Assembly: GCA_023457355.1 (NCBI GenBank)
Contig: JAEWLW010000067.1
Coordinates: forward strand, 51,005-115,004
Direction of reading: 5' to 3'
Source of the DNA: Bacillota bacterium
Lineage (GTDB): Bacteria; Bacillota; Clostridia; Oscillospirales; Ruminococcaceae
DNA: 64,000 nucleotides
The position numbers and the translations under genes were made by a program. The notes under the pieces are model-generated. The model searched no databases, was not told the DNA's origin, and saw only the letters and a program-made list of their open reading frames with translations. Positions 1-7,658 of the stretch are shown here, in pieces (position 1 is the first letter of the stretch; the number at the start of each line of letters is the position of its first letter).

Positions 1-1035
1 GCGTCCGCGCTGAGTGCCTGCTCAAGCAATGCGGCGACAACTTCCGTGCCGGCAAGCTCCGCTGCAGAAGCAGCGGCTGCTGTATCCGGGCCTGCCGCTT
101 CCCCTGCTGCCACGAAGGTTAAGACCGGGCTTGCTGTTTTGACGACCAGCGTCAAATCGACCGATGCAGGAGAAAATGATGGAGCTGCAAAAAGCGATTC
201 TGTGGTTGCTGTCGTCAAGCTTGCTGAAGACGGAAAAATTCTTGCCTGCAACCTTGATGTGCTTCAGTCCACTATCAATTTCAGTAAGGAAGGCAAAATT
301 CTGACCGATTTGGCGACCACCTTTAAGACAAAGCAGGAGCTCAAGGAAGAGTACGGCATGAAAGGTGTTTCTAAAATTCAAAAGGAATGGTATGAGCAGG
401 CAAACTTTTTGTCCGCTTATGTCGTGGGTAAGACGGTTGATGAAGTAAAGGGCATTGCGGTTGATGAGAAGGGCGTACCGACAGACGCCGAGCTGACCGC
501 ATCGGTCACCGTCAAGATTCCTGATTATATTGCGGCAATTGAAAAGGCGGCGGCCAATGCGGTTGAGACTTCCGCTTCGGCTGACGATCTGCTCGGCCTT
601 GCAATAGTTGACAATATCGCAAAATCCAAGGATGCGGGTGAACAGGACGGCCTCGCGCAGACTTATACCACCTATGCGGCGGTAACGGTTGGTGCGGATG
701 GCAAAATTACAGGTTGCCTGCTTGACGCGACACAGGCAAATGTCAATTTTGATACGACAGGCAAAATCACTACCGATATTTCGGCGCCCGTTAAGACAAA
801 GAACGAGCTCAAGACGGACTATGGCATGCAGAAGGTATCCAAAATCGGTAAAGAGTGGTACGAGCAGGCTGCCGCATATACCGCGTATGTTGTTGGAAAG
901 ACCGTCGATGAAGTTTCGGGTATCGCTGTTGATGAGAGCGGAAAGGCAACCGACTCCGAGCTGCTCGCGGGCGTAACCATCACCATCGGAGATTTCAACA
1001 AGGTTGTTGCAAAGGCTGTTGTCAACGCGAAATAA
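1..1035 (+). CDS. Two-repeat surface lipoprotein, 5' end cut by window edge
   Basis: The reading frame is open from base 1, so the true start lies outside the window. The first residues read ASALSAC, a lipobox whose Cys would be lipidated, followed by a low-complexity Ala/Ser linker typical of a tether. The rest is two tandem units of about 145 residues that align with each other: both contain a stretch like KTKxELKxxYGM, then KEWYEQA and YVVGKTVDEV. No TGAT/TGAS flavinylation motif is visible. The family is common next to FMN-binding and ApbE proteins, and apbE follows here, so a role in an extracytoplasmic flavin system is inferred from context only. An internal GTG at 46 is not a sensible start because it would remove the lipobox. 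Confidence 0.75.
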   Translation, partial: ASALSACSSNAATTSVPASSAAEAAAAVSGPAASPAATKVKTGLAVLTTSVKSTDAGENDGAAKSDSVVAVVKLAEDGKILACNLDVLQSTINFSKEGKILTDLATTFKTKQELKEEYGMKGVSKIQKEWYEQANFLSAYVVGKTVDEVKGIAVDEKGVPTDAELTASVTVKIPDYIAAIEKAAANAVETSASADDLLGLAIVDNIAKSKDAGEQDGLAQTYTTYAAVTVGADGKITGCLLDATQANVNFDTTGKITTDISAPVKTKNELKTDYGMQKVSKIGKEWYEQAAAYTAYVVGKTVDEVSGIAVDESGKATDSELLAGVTITIGDFNKVVAKAVVNAK

Positions 1036-1039
1036 GCCT

Positions 1040-1069
1040 GGGGCAATCCTTAAAAGCCCCCAACTTTTT
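1040..1069 (+). terminator. Terminator after the repeat lipoprotein
   Basis: A GGGGC/GCCCC stem (1040-1044 with 1056-1060) and a short loop are followed by CAACTTTTT. It lies five bases past the stop codon. The same hairpin and following bases recur at about 43714, so it also forms the left end of a dispersed repeat. Confidence 0.6.
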
Positions 1070-1170
1070 GGAGGCCGCTGAAAAGGCGTGCTATTGCGTT
1101 GAAAAAGCCCGGAATACAACCGGTATTCCTGCTTTTCGCTTTGAACTGACGCCCCCTCAGCGAAATTCCC
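1040..1170 (+). repeat. REP-like imperfect palindromic repeat, copy 1
   Basis: This stretch resembles 43711-43840 in the same order: AAAAGCCCCCAACTT, then TTGAAAA(A)GCCCGG, a short spacer, CCTGC(G)CTTTTCGC, then GCTGACGC and CAGCGAAATT. The centre can fold (GAAAAGC...GCTTTTC). A shorter relative of the core lies at 52935-53045. No coding potential is supported. It looks like a REP/BIME-type intergenic palindrome. Confidence 0.5.
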
Positions 1171-1217
1171 GCTGTTTTTCGCTTTTAAGAAACGCGCTAA
1201 AATCATTGCAGACGAAA

Positions 1218-1255
1218 ATGGGCAGCGCCCTCGGGCACTGCCCATTTGTTTATTT
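1218..1255 (+). terminator. Hairpin with T-rich tail before apbE
   Basis: ATGGGCAG (1218-1225) pairs exactly with CTGCCCAT (1238-1245), with an inner GCC/GGC extension, followed by TTGTTTATTT. It stands between the lipoprotein and apbE, so apbE is probably partly uncoupled from the upstream gene. Confidence 0.65.
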
Positions 1256-1265
1256 GGGGTGAAGC

Positions 1266-2300
1266 ATGAAAAGACTGTTTTCCGTATTTTTGGCGCTGCT
1301 GTTCTGCCTGACAGGGTGCGGCAGCTTTGGGCAGACGCGGTATCGCGCACAGTTTTTAACGCTGTTTGACACCGTGACCGAAATCATCGGTTACGCACAG
1401 AGCAAGGAGCTGTTTACAGAGCAGGTGGAACAAATCCACGAGGAATTGCAGCAGTACCATAGGCTCTATGATGTTTATCACGAGTATGAGGGTATCATAA
1501 ATTTAAAAACACTCAATAACCATGCAGGGCAGGCGCCCATAACGGTCGACCGCAGAATCATCGACCTGCTCCTCTTTTCAAAGCAGATGTATGCACAAAC
1601 GGATGGTAGCGTGAATATTGCGTTTGGCAGTGTTTTAAAGCTGTGGAAGCAATACCGCGAGCAAGGCATTGAAGACCCCGAGCATGCGGCGCTTCCGCCG
1701 ATGGAAGCGCTCAAAGAAGCGGCGCTGCATACAAATATCGAAGATGTTGTTATCGACGAGCAAAATTTGACGGTGTTTTTCAGGGATCCGGCGCTGCAGC
1801 TGGATGTCGGTGCCATTGCCAAGGGCTTTGCTGTGGAGGCAGTTTGTAGAAGTGCGCAGGCGCGCGGTGTCCGCCATATGCTGGTCAGCGTCGGTGGGAA
1901 TGTGCGCGCCATCGGAAGAAAGAGCCTGTGGGAGCCTTTTGCGGTATCGCTGAAAAATCCGGATGTCGAAGCGGAAAACCCAACGCTGATTTCAGTCCGT
2001 TTGTTGGATGATGCACTGGTTTCCAGCGGGGATTATCTGCGCTATTACACCGTGGAAGGTAAGCAATACCACCATATTATCGACCCCGCTACATTGATGC
2101 CCGCCGGGCACTACAGCTCTGTGAGCATTCTTTGTCCGGATTCAGGCATTGCGGACGCACTGTCCACCGCCGCGTATTTGCTGGACTATGAGCGGTCAAG
2201 GGCGCTGGTACAACAATATGACAATACGGAAGCCCTTTGGGTATTCCCCGATGGGACAATACAGGCAACGAAAGGCTTTAACAAGAAAGAAACCAAGTAA
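1266..2300 (+). CDS. apbE: ApbE family FAD:protein FMN transferase (lipoprotein)
   Basis: The enzyme moves FMN from FAD onto a Thr/Ser of extracytoplasmic flavoproteins, using Mg2+. The first 19 residues form a lipoprotein signal ending in CLTGC. Family landmarks follow in order: an FDTV segment near residue 35, the DGSVNIAFG region near 115, LDVGAIAKGFAVE near 180, SVGGNVRAIG near 210, and HIIDPATLMPAG near 270 with a downstream DALSTAAYLL. The length, 344 residues, is normal for the family. The start ATG has a GGGGTG ribosome site just upstream. The neighbouring repeat lipoprotein and the FMN-binding lipoprotein at 5269-6696 make a natural enzyme-substrate set, though the substrate is inferred. 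Confidence 0.92.
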   Translation: MKRLFSVFLALLFCLTGCGSFGQTRYRAQFLTLFDTVTEIIGYAQSKELFTEQVEQIHEELQQYHRLYDVYHEYEGIINLKTLNNHAGQAPITVDRRIIDLLLFSKQMYAQTDGSVNIAFGSVLKLWKQYREQGIEDPEHAALPPMEALKEAALHTNIEDVVIDEQNLTVFFRDPALQLDVGAIAKGFAVEAVCRSAQARGVRHMLVSVGGNVRAIGRKSLWEPFAVSLKNPDVEAENPTLISVRLLDDALVSSGDYLRYYTVEGKQYHHIIDPATLMPAGHYSSVSILCPDSGIADALSTAAYLLDYERSRALVQQYDNTEALWVFPDGTIQATKGFNKKETK

Positions 2301-2374
2301 AAAGTCATTTTAAAAATCTGTACTATTTTCGGTTCAGCTTTTTAAAGCCGTAAGCATTTGGGACAGCGGCCCAA

Positions 2375-2500
2375 ACGTGCTTCTAATTATGTAGAAAAGC
2401 GCAGAAGCGGCGCAAAAATTTCTTTTGGTTTTAGGTCGCGTAAGCGACGGCAGCTTTGTTCAAATTAGCACTGTGCCCAACCTTATTAACAAGTTGGCCA
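2375..2500 (-). repeat. Degenerate partial copy of the hairpin-flanked element
   Basis: Read on the minus strand, this stretch contains GTGCTAATTTGAACAAAGC, then a GCCGTCGCTTACGCGAC block, ACCAAAAG, and TGCGCCGCTTCTGCGCTT. The same blocks occur in the element at 53122-53613 in the same order, but the two central palindromes are missing. It abuts the fuller copy at 2527-2971, so the intergenic space after apbE is made mostly of this repeat family and holds no gene. Confidence 0.4.
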
Positions 2501-2508
2501 AATAAAAA

Positions 2509-2526
2509 AACAGCTCTTTAAAGCTG
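2509..2526. terminator. Duplicated terminator hairpin, distal copy
   Basis: AACAGCTCTTTAAAGCTG is a stem-loop identical, 18 of 18 bases, to 2972-2989. On its left it keeps an A-rich run that gives a T tract on the minus strand, so this copy still looks like a complete terminator for minus-strand transcripts from the histidine kinase gene, now displaced by 463 bp. Confidence 0.6.
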
Positions 2527-2971
2527 TCAACTTGTCGAAAATTCGTTTCAAAGAAAAAGTTGTATAAAATAAAAGATTTGGTTGCACCTTTTGGTCCGCA
2601 ATTTCAATCAGGCGCTTAGGCGCTTAATTGAAAATAAGCCCCGCTGCGCTATGCTTGTTATGCGTCAAAACGCATAACGCATCCCATACGGTCGTAATCA
2701 AAAGCGCGCGGGATCTTCGTGGAGCCACAAGCGGGCATTTATGCCGCCCGCTGTGATAAGCAAAGCCAAGCTGCCGCGAACGCGCCTATATGCGAGCGAT
2801 CCAGGTAGTGCCCCAAAGTGCCGTAATTCTGTAAGAAGCGCAGCAGAAGGCGCAAACAGTCCAGTGGACTGTTTGCGGGGAGAACCCTTGCAGGGGGCTC
2901 TCCCCTGTCGCGATAAGCGGCATTTGTTTTATGTAAATTACTAAGCCCCTGTCACTTTATTGACAGCCTGA
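2527..2971 (-). repeat. Hairpin-flanked non-coding element, copy 1
   Basis: This 445-bp element carries inverted ends: its minus-strand start reads TCAGGCTGTCAATAAA and the other end reads inward as TCAACTTGTCGAAAAT. On the minus strand it carries, in order, ACAAATGCCGCTTATCGCGA, a GGGGAGA...TCTCCCC palindrome, the CAGTCCACTGGACTG palindrome, GCGCTTCTTACAG, the CATAAATGCCCGC block and CCGCGCGCTTTTG. It has two extra palindromes near 2590-2680 that copy 2 lacks. No transposase or other credible reading frame is present. It is inserted directly behind the histidine kinase gene between two copies of that gene's terminator hairpin. Confidence 0.7.
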
Positions 2972-2993
2972 AACAGCTCTTTAAAGCTGTTTT
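2972..2993 (-). terminator. Duplicated terminator hairpin, copy next to the histidine kinase
   Basis: The palindrome AACAGCTCTTTAAAGCTGTT begins next to the kinase stop codon at 2994-2996. On the minus strand its T tract is cut to a few bases by the element end at 2971. The other copy at 2509-2526 keeps the longer tract. Confidence 0.6.
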
Positions 2994-4454
2994 TTATTGT
3001 ATGAATATAATTTTAAAGGAGCTTCCGGCCCCAAGGCGGCTTTCGACTTCGATGACCGCGTCATGCGCCCGCGCAATTTCGGCCGCGATGGGAAGGCCAA
3101 GGCCGGTGCCATCCAGGCGGTTGGTGCTGTCGCCGCGGTAATACCGCTCAAAAATGTTGGGCAACATACTTTCATCAATGCCCTGCCCTTCATCCATGAC
3201 CTCAATCACCGGGCTGTCCTGATGCAGAATCAGCTGCACGCAGCCTTGCTCAAAACTGTATTTAATGGCGTTATCCAGCAAAATTATAACCAGCTGCCGC
3301 AGCCGCCCGTAATCCCCGTTGACAACCCAGTCCCGAACCGGTTCCTCGCAGATAATCCGAACCCTGCGGGAGGCAGCCAGTGTTTTTGCGCTGATCAGTA
3401 CATCCCCCAGCAGTTCGGAAAGCGAAACATCTTCCTTGGAAAGCTTAAACTCGTGGTTTTGCAACTTTGTCAGATCAAGCAGGTCCAGAATCAGCCGCTC
3501 CAGCTGCTTGGATTCGGTCAGCATCTGATTGTGGAAACGTGCGACCTCTTCCGGTTCGACGACAATGCTGTCACACAACGATTCGAGCGAAGCGCGCAGT
3601 ACCGTAACCGGTGTTTTCAGTTCGTGAGAGATGGTCGACAAAAAGGTTCTGCGGTTTTTATCGGCCTGTTCGTGCTCGGTTCTGGCCTCGTTCAGACGGA
3701 TAGCAAGCTGATCCATCAGCAGTGCAAGCTGGCCGAGTTCATCATCACGCTTAATATTGGTGCTGATCTTATAGTTTCCCCCCGCAAGTGACAGGGCTGT
3801 CTTTTTCAATTCTATAATTGGCACATTAAAGCGGTAGGACAGGTAGCTGCCCAGCAATCCGCAAAAAAGCAGCGAAGTCAACAGGCTGCCGATTAAAACA
3901 AAAGTATTTCCGTTCTCAAGCCCTTTAATATCTTCCCGCAGTGGGGAATACAGCAGTACGGCACCGATAATTTCGCCGCTGCGGTTGGTTACCGGCGTAC
4001 CCACAGTGATAAAACGCCGGTCACTTTTCCTGTCTAAAAAACTGTCGTCATAGGTCTTGCCCAGGAAAACATGGGAAAGAACCCGCTCCGAGGAAAAAGG
4101 TAACGCGGCGGCATCAATAAAAGCAAGCGTATCGTTTTGATGCGTGACCACGAAGTGGCTTTTATCGACGATCCAAAGATCCGCCTGGGTCAGCCGCTCC
4201 ATCAGCAGAATTTGATATTCCATTGCCGAATTTTGCCGGATGAGAGCGGTCAGGTCCTGATCTTCCTCCTCAGGACGCAACGTTTCCACCAGACTTTTTG
4301 CAATGTTATAAGCGTTTCTGCGCAGCATCAGTGTGTTTTGTTGCAGAAGTTGCCGGCGGGAAAGGATTGAAAACATGGCGGTTGCCATCAGTGCATAGAT
4401 GCAAAGAATCGCTGCAAACATCAATATCAGGCGGCCGGTCAGGCTTTTTTTCAT
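2994..4454 (-). CDS. Sensor histidine kinase, two-component system
   Basis: A membrane-bound sensor kinase of the HAMP class, about 486 residues. Two hydrophobic segments (about residues 8-30 and 166-190) bracket an extracytoplasmic sensing region. A HAMP linker follows, then the dimerisation box SHELKTP with the phospho-acceptor His near 277, and an ATPase domain with N box LLDNAIKYS and glycine boxes MDEGQGID and GTGLGLP. The start is placed at ATG 4454, whose ATGA overlaps the stop of the response regulator and which has AGGTGACG upstream; an upstream ATG at 4490 would give an implausible leader. It is cotranscribed with the regulator, and the FMN-binding lipoprotein diverges from the pair. 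The signal sensed is unknown. Confidence 0.9.
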   Translation of the reverse strand: MKKSLTGRLILMFAAILCIYALMATAMFSILSRRQLLQQNTLMLRRNAYNIAKSLVETLRPEEEDQDLTALIRQNSAMEYQILLMERLTQADLWIVDKSHFVVTHQNDTLAFIDAAALPFSSERVLSHVFLGKTYDDSFLDRKSDRRFITVGTPVTNRSGEIIGAVLLYSPLREDIKGLENGNTFVLIGSLLTSLLFCGLLGSYLSYRFNVPIIELKKTALSLAGGNYKISTNIKRDDELGQLALLMDQLAIRLNEARTEHEQADKNRRTFLSTISHELKTPVTVLRASLESLCDSIVVEPEEVARFHNQMLTESKQLERLILDLLDLTKLQNHEFKLSKEDVSLSELLGDVLISAKTLAASRRVRIICEEPVRDWVVNGDYGRLRQLVIILLDNAIKYSFEQGCVQLILHQDSPVIEVMDEGQGIDESMLPNIFERYYRGDSTNRLDGTGLGLPIAAEIARAHDAVIEVESRLGAGSSFKIIFIQ

Positions 4455-5134
4455 TCTGACGTCACCTCGAATTGATAGCCCACACCCCAAATGGTTTTGA
4501 TTTGCCAGGCGGGGTGGCTAAACTCATCCAATTTTGCCCGCAGCCGCTTAATATGCGTATCAATCGTGCGGTCGGTGCTTTCCGTGTTATAACCCCAGAC
4601 CATTGTCAACAGATTTTCCCGCGTAAAAACCCTGCCGGGATTGGAGGCCAGAATCCAAAGCAGATCCAGCTCTTTTCTGGTGAGCGGCACGGCTTGCCCC
4701 TCGACTTTGACAAGGCTGAGTTCTGGTTGGATGAGCAGGTTTGCCACGAAAATGTTACGGTGGCTTGTTTTTTCACTGGAACGGCGCAAAACCGCGCGGA
4801 TGCGCGCCATCAGTTCCCCCGTTGAAAAAGGTTTGACGATATAGTCGTCGGCCCCTAAATCCAGCCCGCTGATGCGGTCTTCGTCCTCCCCCCTGGCGGT
4901 TATCATCAGAATGGGAACATCCGAAACCCTGCGAATCTGCTGGCAAACGGCAAACCCGTCCAGCTTGGGCATCATGATATCGAGCAGCACCAGATCGGGC
5001 GCATGGCTGAAAAAAAGGTCGAGTGCCTGCTGCCCGTCCTGTGCGGTAACGACAGCATAGCCCTCGCTCTTTAAATATTTTTGTAATATTTCACTTATTT
5101 GCGGATTGTCGTCTGAAACAAGAATTGTCTTCAT
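4451..5134 (-). CDS. OmpR/PhoB family response regulator
   Basis: The receiver domain spans about residues 1-120, with the acidic pair DD at 8-9, the phospho-acceptor Asp near 52 in LVLLDIMMP, the conserved Thr in MITARG and Lys in VKPF. A winged-helix DNA-binding domain follows to residue 227, ending in TIWGVGYQF. The start ATG at 5134 gives the usual short N-terminus and has GGTGA eight bases upstream; a GTG at 5146 in the same frame is possible. It is first in a two-gene operon and overlaps the kinase start by four bases. Divergent promoters at 5173-5247 suggest it may control itself and the FMN-binding lipoprotein, but no operator was identified. Confidence 0.92.
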   Translation of the reverse strand: MKTILVSDDNPQISEILQKYLKSEGYAVVTAQDGQQALDLFFSHAPDLVLLDIMMPKLDGFAVCQQIRRVSDVPILMITARGEDEDRISGLDLGADDYIVKPFSTGELMARIRAVLRRSSEKTSHRNIFVANLLIQPELSLVKVEGQAVPLTRKELDLLWILASNPGRVFTRENLLTMVWGYNTESTDRTIDTHIKRLRAKLDEFSHPAWQIKTIWGVGYQFEVTSE

Positions 5135-5172
5135 ATCATCACTCACCCTAAGGGTATGGGGGCGTTTTTTAA

Positions 5173-5201
5173 AGTGTAGCAGAGAATTACAGCGGTGTCA
5201 A
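5173..5201 (-). promoter_or_regulatory. Sigma-A-type promoter for the two-component operon
   Basis: On the minus strand TTGACA (5201-5196) and TACACT (5178-5173) are separated by 17 bases. It lies about 40 bases upstream of the regulator start and back to back with the promoter at 5219. Confidence 0.65.
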
Positions 5202-5218
5202 CGAAGCGCACGATGTGT

Positions 5219-5247
5219 TTGACTTTCTTTTTATCATGGAATAAAAT
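5219..5247 (+). promoter_or_regulatory. Sigma-A-type promoter for the FMN-binding lipoprotein
   Basis: TTGACT and TAAAAT are separated by 17 bases. The -35 boxes of the two divergent promoters are only 17 bases apart, so one bound regulator could affect both directions. Confidence 0.65.
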
Positions 5248-5268
5248 GAGAAGAAGGAGGGGATGATT

Positions 5269-6696
5269 GTGCGGCGGCTTATTTTAGCGGCTTTGTTTTT
5301 GCTGGCAGGATGTGCACCGGTTGCGCCGGAGCCGCATGTCGCTACCCGTTATCCCGACGGTATTTATCGGGGCACCTATTATGATTATTCCACCGAGCAG
5401 CTGGCAGTGGAATTTGAAATGAAGGATCAGCGTTTTGAAGACATCCGTTTTATAGGCATGTGTTACCGTGACGGAGATTATCTCAAACCCGATGCAACGC
5501 AGGCACAGCAGGCAATCGTTACCCAATACCAGACGGCCGCCGACTATTTATTGAAAAAGGGCGTTGACGCCCTGACAGATTTATATGAAAAGGTGGAAAT
5601 TATCCCCGATGTTGATGCGGTAACGGGTGCGACGCTTAAATCCAGCGCGGTGGTTTCAGCTATTTATGACGGTCTGAGCCGAATGCCTTACAGTTGGGAC
5701 GGCAATAGAGATTTTGAATTTGAGACCCCTGTCTGTAACGGAAACTATCGCGGCTTTTTTTATGAGGACGGCCTGGAACGCATAGCGGTTGCCTTTGAAA
5801 TGAAAGATGAGCTATTTATCGGGCTGCAAATCCGAACGCTCAAGGACGAGCAGGGCCGGGATTGTGCACAAAGCAGCAGCGCGTACCAAACGGTGAGCCG
5901 GTGCTTGGCGTATCTTAAAAATAAGCCTCTGTCGGCACTGACTGAACTGGATGGCGTTGTGACGCGGATGCCTCGCGGGGATAGCCGGATGGCGGAAAAG
6001 CTTCGGTGCGCCATATTTGGCGGATTATCCCGCGCGCCCTTTCAAAGCGACGACGCGGCGCGGTTTTTCGAGAGCGTTTCGGTCGCAGACGGAACTTATC
6101 GGGGGCACTATTATGATAAAGGCACCGAGCAGCTCTCCGTCCAGTTTGAGGTGGAAAACGGTTGGCTGCATAATGTTCTGTTGCGGGGTAAACAGGAAGA
6201 CACCACCGACAGTGTGCAACTTGAAAAGTGCAGGCAGGCTTTGCTGCTGCTGGAAGGGGCGCCTATTGCCGCAGTAAGCAGCTTGTACAGTCTCTCAGAT
6301 GACTCCTTTGAGGCGGGGGAACTGACTTACGCCATTGCCGATGCATTAGCGCGGGGCCTTTATAAGCCTTCCAATGCTTCCTTGTTGCCGATGGCACAAA
6401 CAGCTGTAGACGGCGTGCACAGCGGCGGTTTTAAGTCGGACGATCTGATTATGGAGGTCGAGCTGCTGATACAGCAGGATTATATTCTTTCGGCAAATCT
6501 CACAGGCTTAAAAATGAACGGTATCGGCTCTTCGGAAGAAAAGCAGACGCAGCAGCTGCTGACTGAGCAACTTGCAACGCTTTCCGGAAAACCCCTTGCG
6601 CAAATCAATAAGCTGTATCAGTGGAAGAATCCCCTTGCCGTTCCGCTTATCAGTGCGCTTTGGGATGCTGTTGAAGCCAATAGCTACGATACTTAG
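5269..6696 (+). CDS. FMN-binding-domain lipoprotein with four tandem repeats
   Basis: A secreted lipoprotein (signal ending LFLLAGC) of about 475 residues. It holds four units, each starting with a stretch like DGxYRGxYYDxxTEQLxVxFE, at about residues 28, 155, 273 and 380. Unit 1 carries DAVTGATLKSS at 116-126, the motif to which ApbE attaches FMN at the second Thr; the equivalent place in units 2-4 has lost it (PRGDSRMAE, SDDSFEAGE, WKNPLAV). One covalent flavin per protein is therefore expected, with the other units perhaps structural. The start is set at GTG 5269, because AAGGAGG (5254-5260) is eight bases from it but only two bases from the in-frame ATG at 5263. A role in extracytoplasmic electron transfer is inferred. 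Confidence 0.8.
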   Translation: MRRLILAALFLLAGCAPVAPEPHVATRYPDGIYRGTYYDYSTEQLAVEFEMKDQRFEDIRFIGMCYRDGDYLKPDATQAQQAIVTQYQTAADYLLKKGVDALTDLYEKVEIIPDVDAVTGATLKSSAVVSAIYDGLSRMPYSWDGNRDFEFETPVCNGNYRGFFYEDGLERIAVAFEMKDELFIGLQIRTLKDEQGRDCAQSSSAYQTVSRCLAYLKNKPLSALTELDGVVTRMPRGDSRMAEKLRCAIFGGLSRAPFQSDDAARFFESVSVADGTYRGHYYDKGTEQLSVQFEVENGWLHNVLLRGKQEDTTDSVQLEKCRQALLLLEGAPIAAVSSLYSLSDDSFEAGELTYAIADALARGLYKPSNASLLPMAQTAVDGVHSGGFKSDDLIMEVELLIQQDYILSANLTGLKMNGIGSSEEKQTQQLLTEQLATLSGKPLAQINKLYQWKNPLAVPLISALWDAVEANSYDT

Positions 6697-6925
6697 AGGG
6701 ACATCCCGGAAAGCGAATCAGAGTATTGATCAATTGAACAAATGTTATTTCAAGGTTTACGCTTAAAGACACAATTAAAACCACTGGCATTTTAATCGCC
6801 TCCACAAACGGCAAAGAACGCAGAATATTAAGAGATTGCACACGCCGCAGTTTGTACCCTGCGACAGGAGGGGGCATATGGTTCGGACGGATTCAGTTCA
6901 CCTGCTGGTGCTGGTCCACCAAAAG

Positions 6926-6963
6926 AAAACCGCTTTGGAATTTCTCATTCCAAAGCGGTTTTT
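6926..6963. terminator. Bidirectional terminator between the FMN-binding gene and tRNA-fMet
   Basis: A perfect 16-bp stem (6926-6941 with 6947-6962) has a five-base loop. It has A residues before and T residues after, so it works as a terminator on both strands: for tRNA-fMet (minus) and for the gene ending at 6696. The stretch 6697-6925 shows no credible gene. Confidence 0.8.
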
Positions 6964-6965
6964 CA

Positions 6966-7042
<77 letters not shown>

Positions 7043-7068
7043 ATATATATGCTCAAGTCGGCTTAACT

Positions 7069-7097
7069 ATAATAACACAGAGTATATACAATTGCAA
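7069..7097 (-). promoter_or_regulatory. Promoter for tRNA-fMet
   Basis: On the minus strand TTGCAA and TATTAT are separated by 17 bases. It lies about 27 bases before the tRNA 5' end. Confidence 0.6.
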
Positions 7098-7154
7098 GAG
7101 GAAAAAAGAATTTTCTTAAAATTAATTCGAATGTCAGACAAGGTATCTGAATTT

Positions 7155-7183
7155 ACATATTTTAAGCGGTGCAAGGCACACTA
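7155..7183 (+). promoter_or_regulatory. Possible sigma-G/F promoter for the spoVA operon
   Basis: ACATA, 17 bases, then CACACTA resembles the forespore sigma factor consensus (GHATR and CATNNTA-like). It precedes spoVAC by 22 bases, and spoVA genes are forespore-expressed in known spore formers. The match is by eye and imperfect at the -35. Confidence 0.4.
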
Positions 7184-7205
7184 TCTTACGAAGAGAGGTG
7201 CATTT

Positions 7206-7649
7206 ATGAAAATATCCAATCAGGATTATGATCAGCTGGTAAAAGAAGCGACACCGCCCTCTAAGGTAGCCATTACATTGCCGTCTGCTTTTATTATTGG
7301 CGGATTCATTTGTGTTATAGGGCAAATGCTGGCCGATGGTTATTCGGCTCTTGGTGTTAAGCAGTCACTTTGTTCGCCGGCGGCCTCCTGCACGCTGGTT
7401 GTTTTAACGGCGCTGCTTACCGGGCTGGGTGTATTCGACAATATCGCAAAGCATGCGGGTGCAGGCACGCTGGTGCCAATCACCGGCTTTGCGAATGCAG
7501 TCTCATCTCCGGCACTGGAGTTTAAATCCGAAGGCATGGTGCTGGGCGTGGGCGCTAAAATGTTTATTATCGCAGGGCCGGTTATTGTCTATGGCGTGGG
7601 TGCCAGCGTTATATATGGGCTCATTATCTGGATGTTTAAATTATATTAG
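7206..7649 (+). CDS. spoVAC: Stage V sporulation protein AC
   Basis: A small inner forespore-membrane protein (147 residues) of the channel that moves Ca-dipicolinate into the developing spore and out during germination. It is strongly hydrophobic after a short polar N-terminus, with segments near residues 25-45, 58-75 and 118-142. It carries the family stretch GAGTLVPITGFANAVSSPALEFKSEG (about 85-110). The start ATG at 7206 has AGAGAGGTG upstream; the same frame runs back through the antisense of tRNA-fMet, which is not real coding. It is first in the spoVAC-spoVAD-spoVAE operon, and the next gene starts nine bases later. Confidence 0.93.
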   Translation: MKISNQDYDQLVKEATPPSKVAITLPSAFIIGGFICVIGQMLADGYSALGVKQSLCSPAASCTLVVLTALLTGLGVFDNIAKHAGAGTLVPITGFANAVSSPALEFKSEGMVLGVGAKMFIIAGPVIVYGVGASVIYGLIIWMFKLY

Positions 7650-7658
7650 GAGAGCGCT

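Noticed and set aside
22..1350. 442-codon minus frame
   Set aside because: Antisense to the lipoprotein gene and apbE start. The plus-strand frame has a lipobox and internal repeats.
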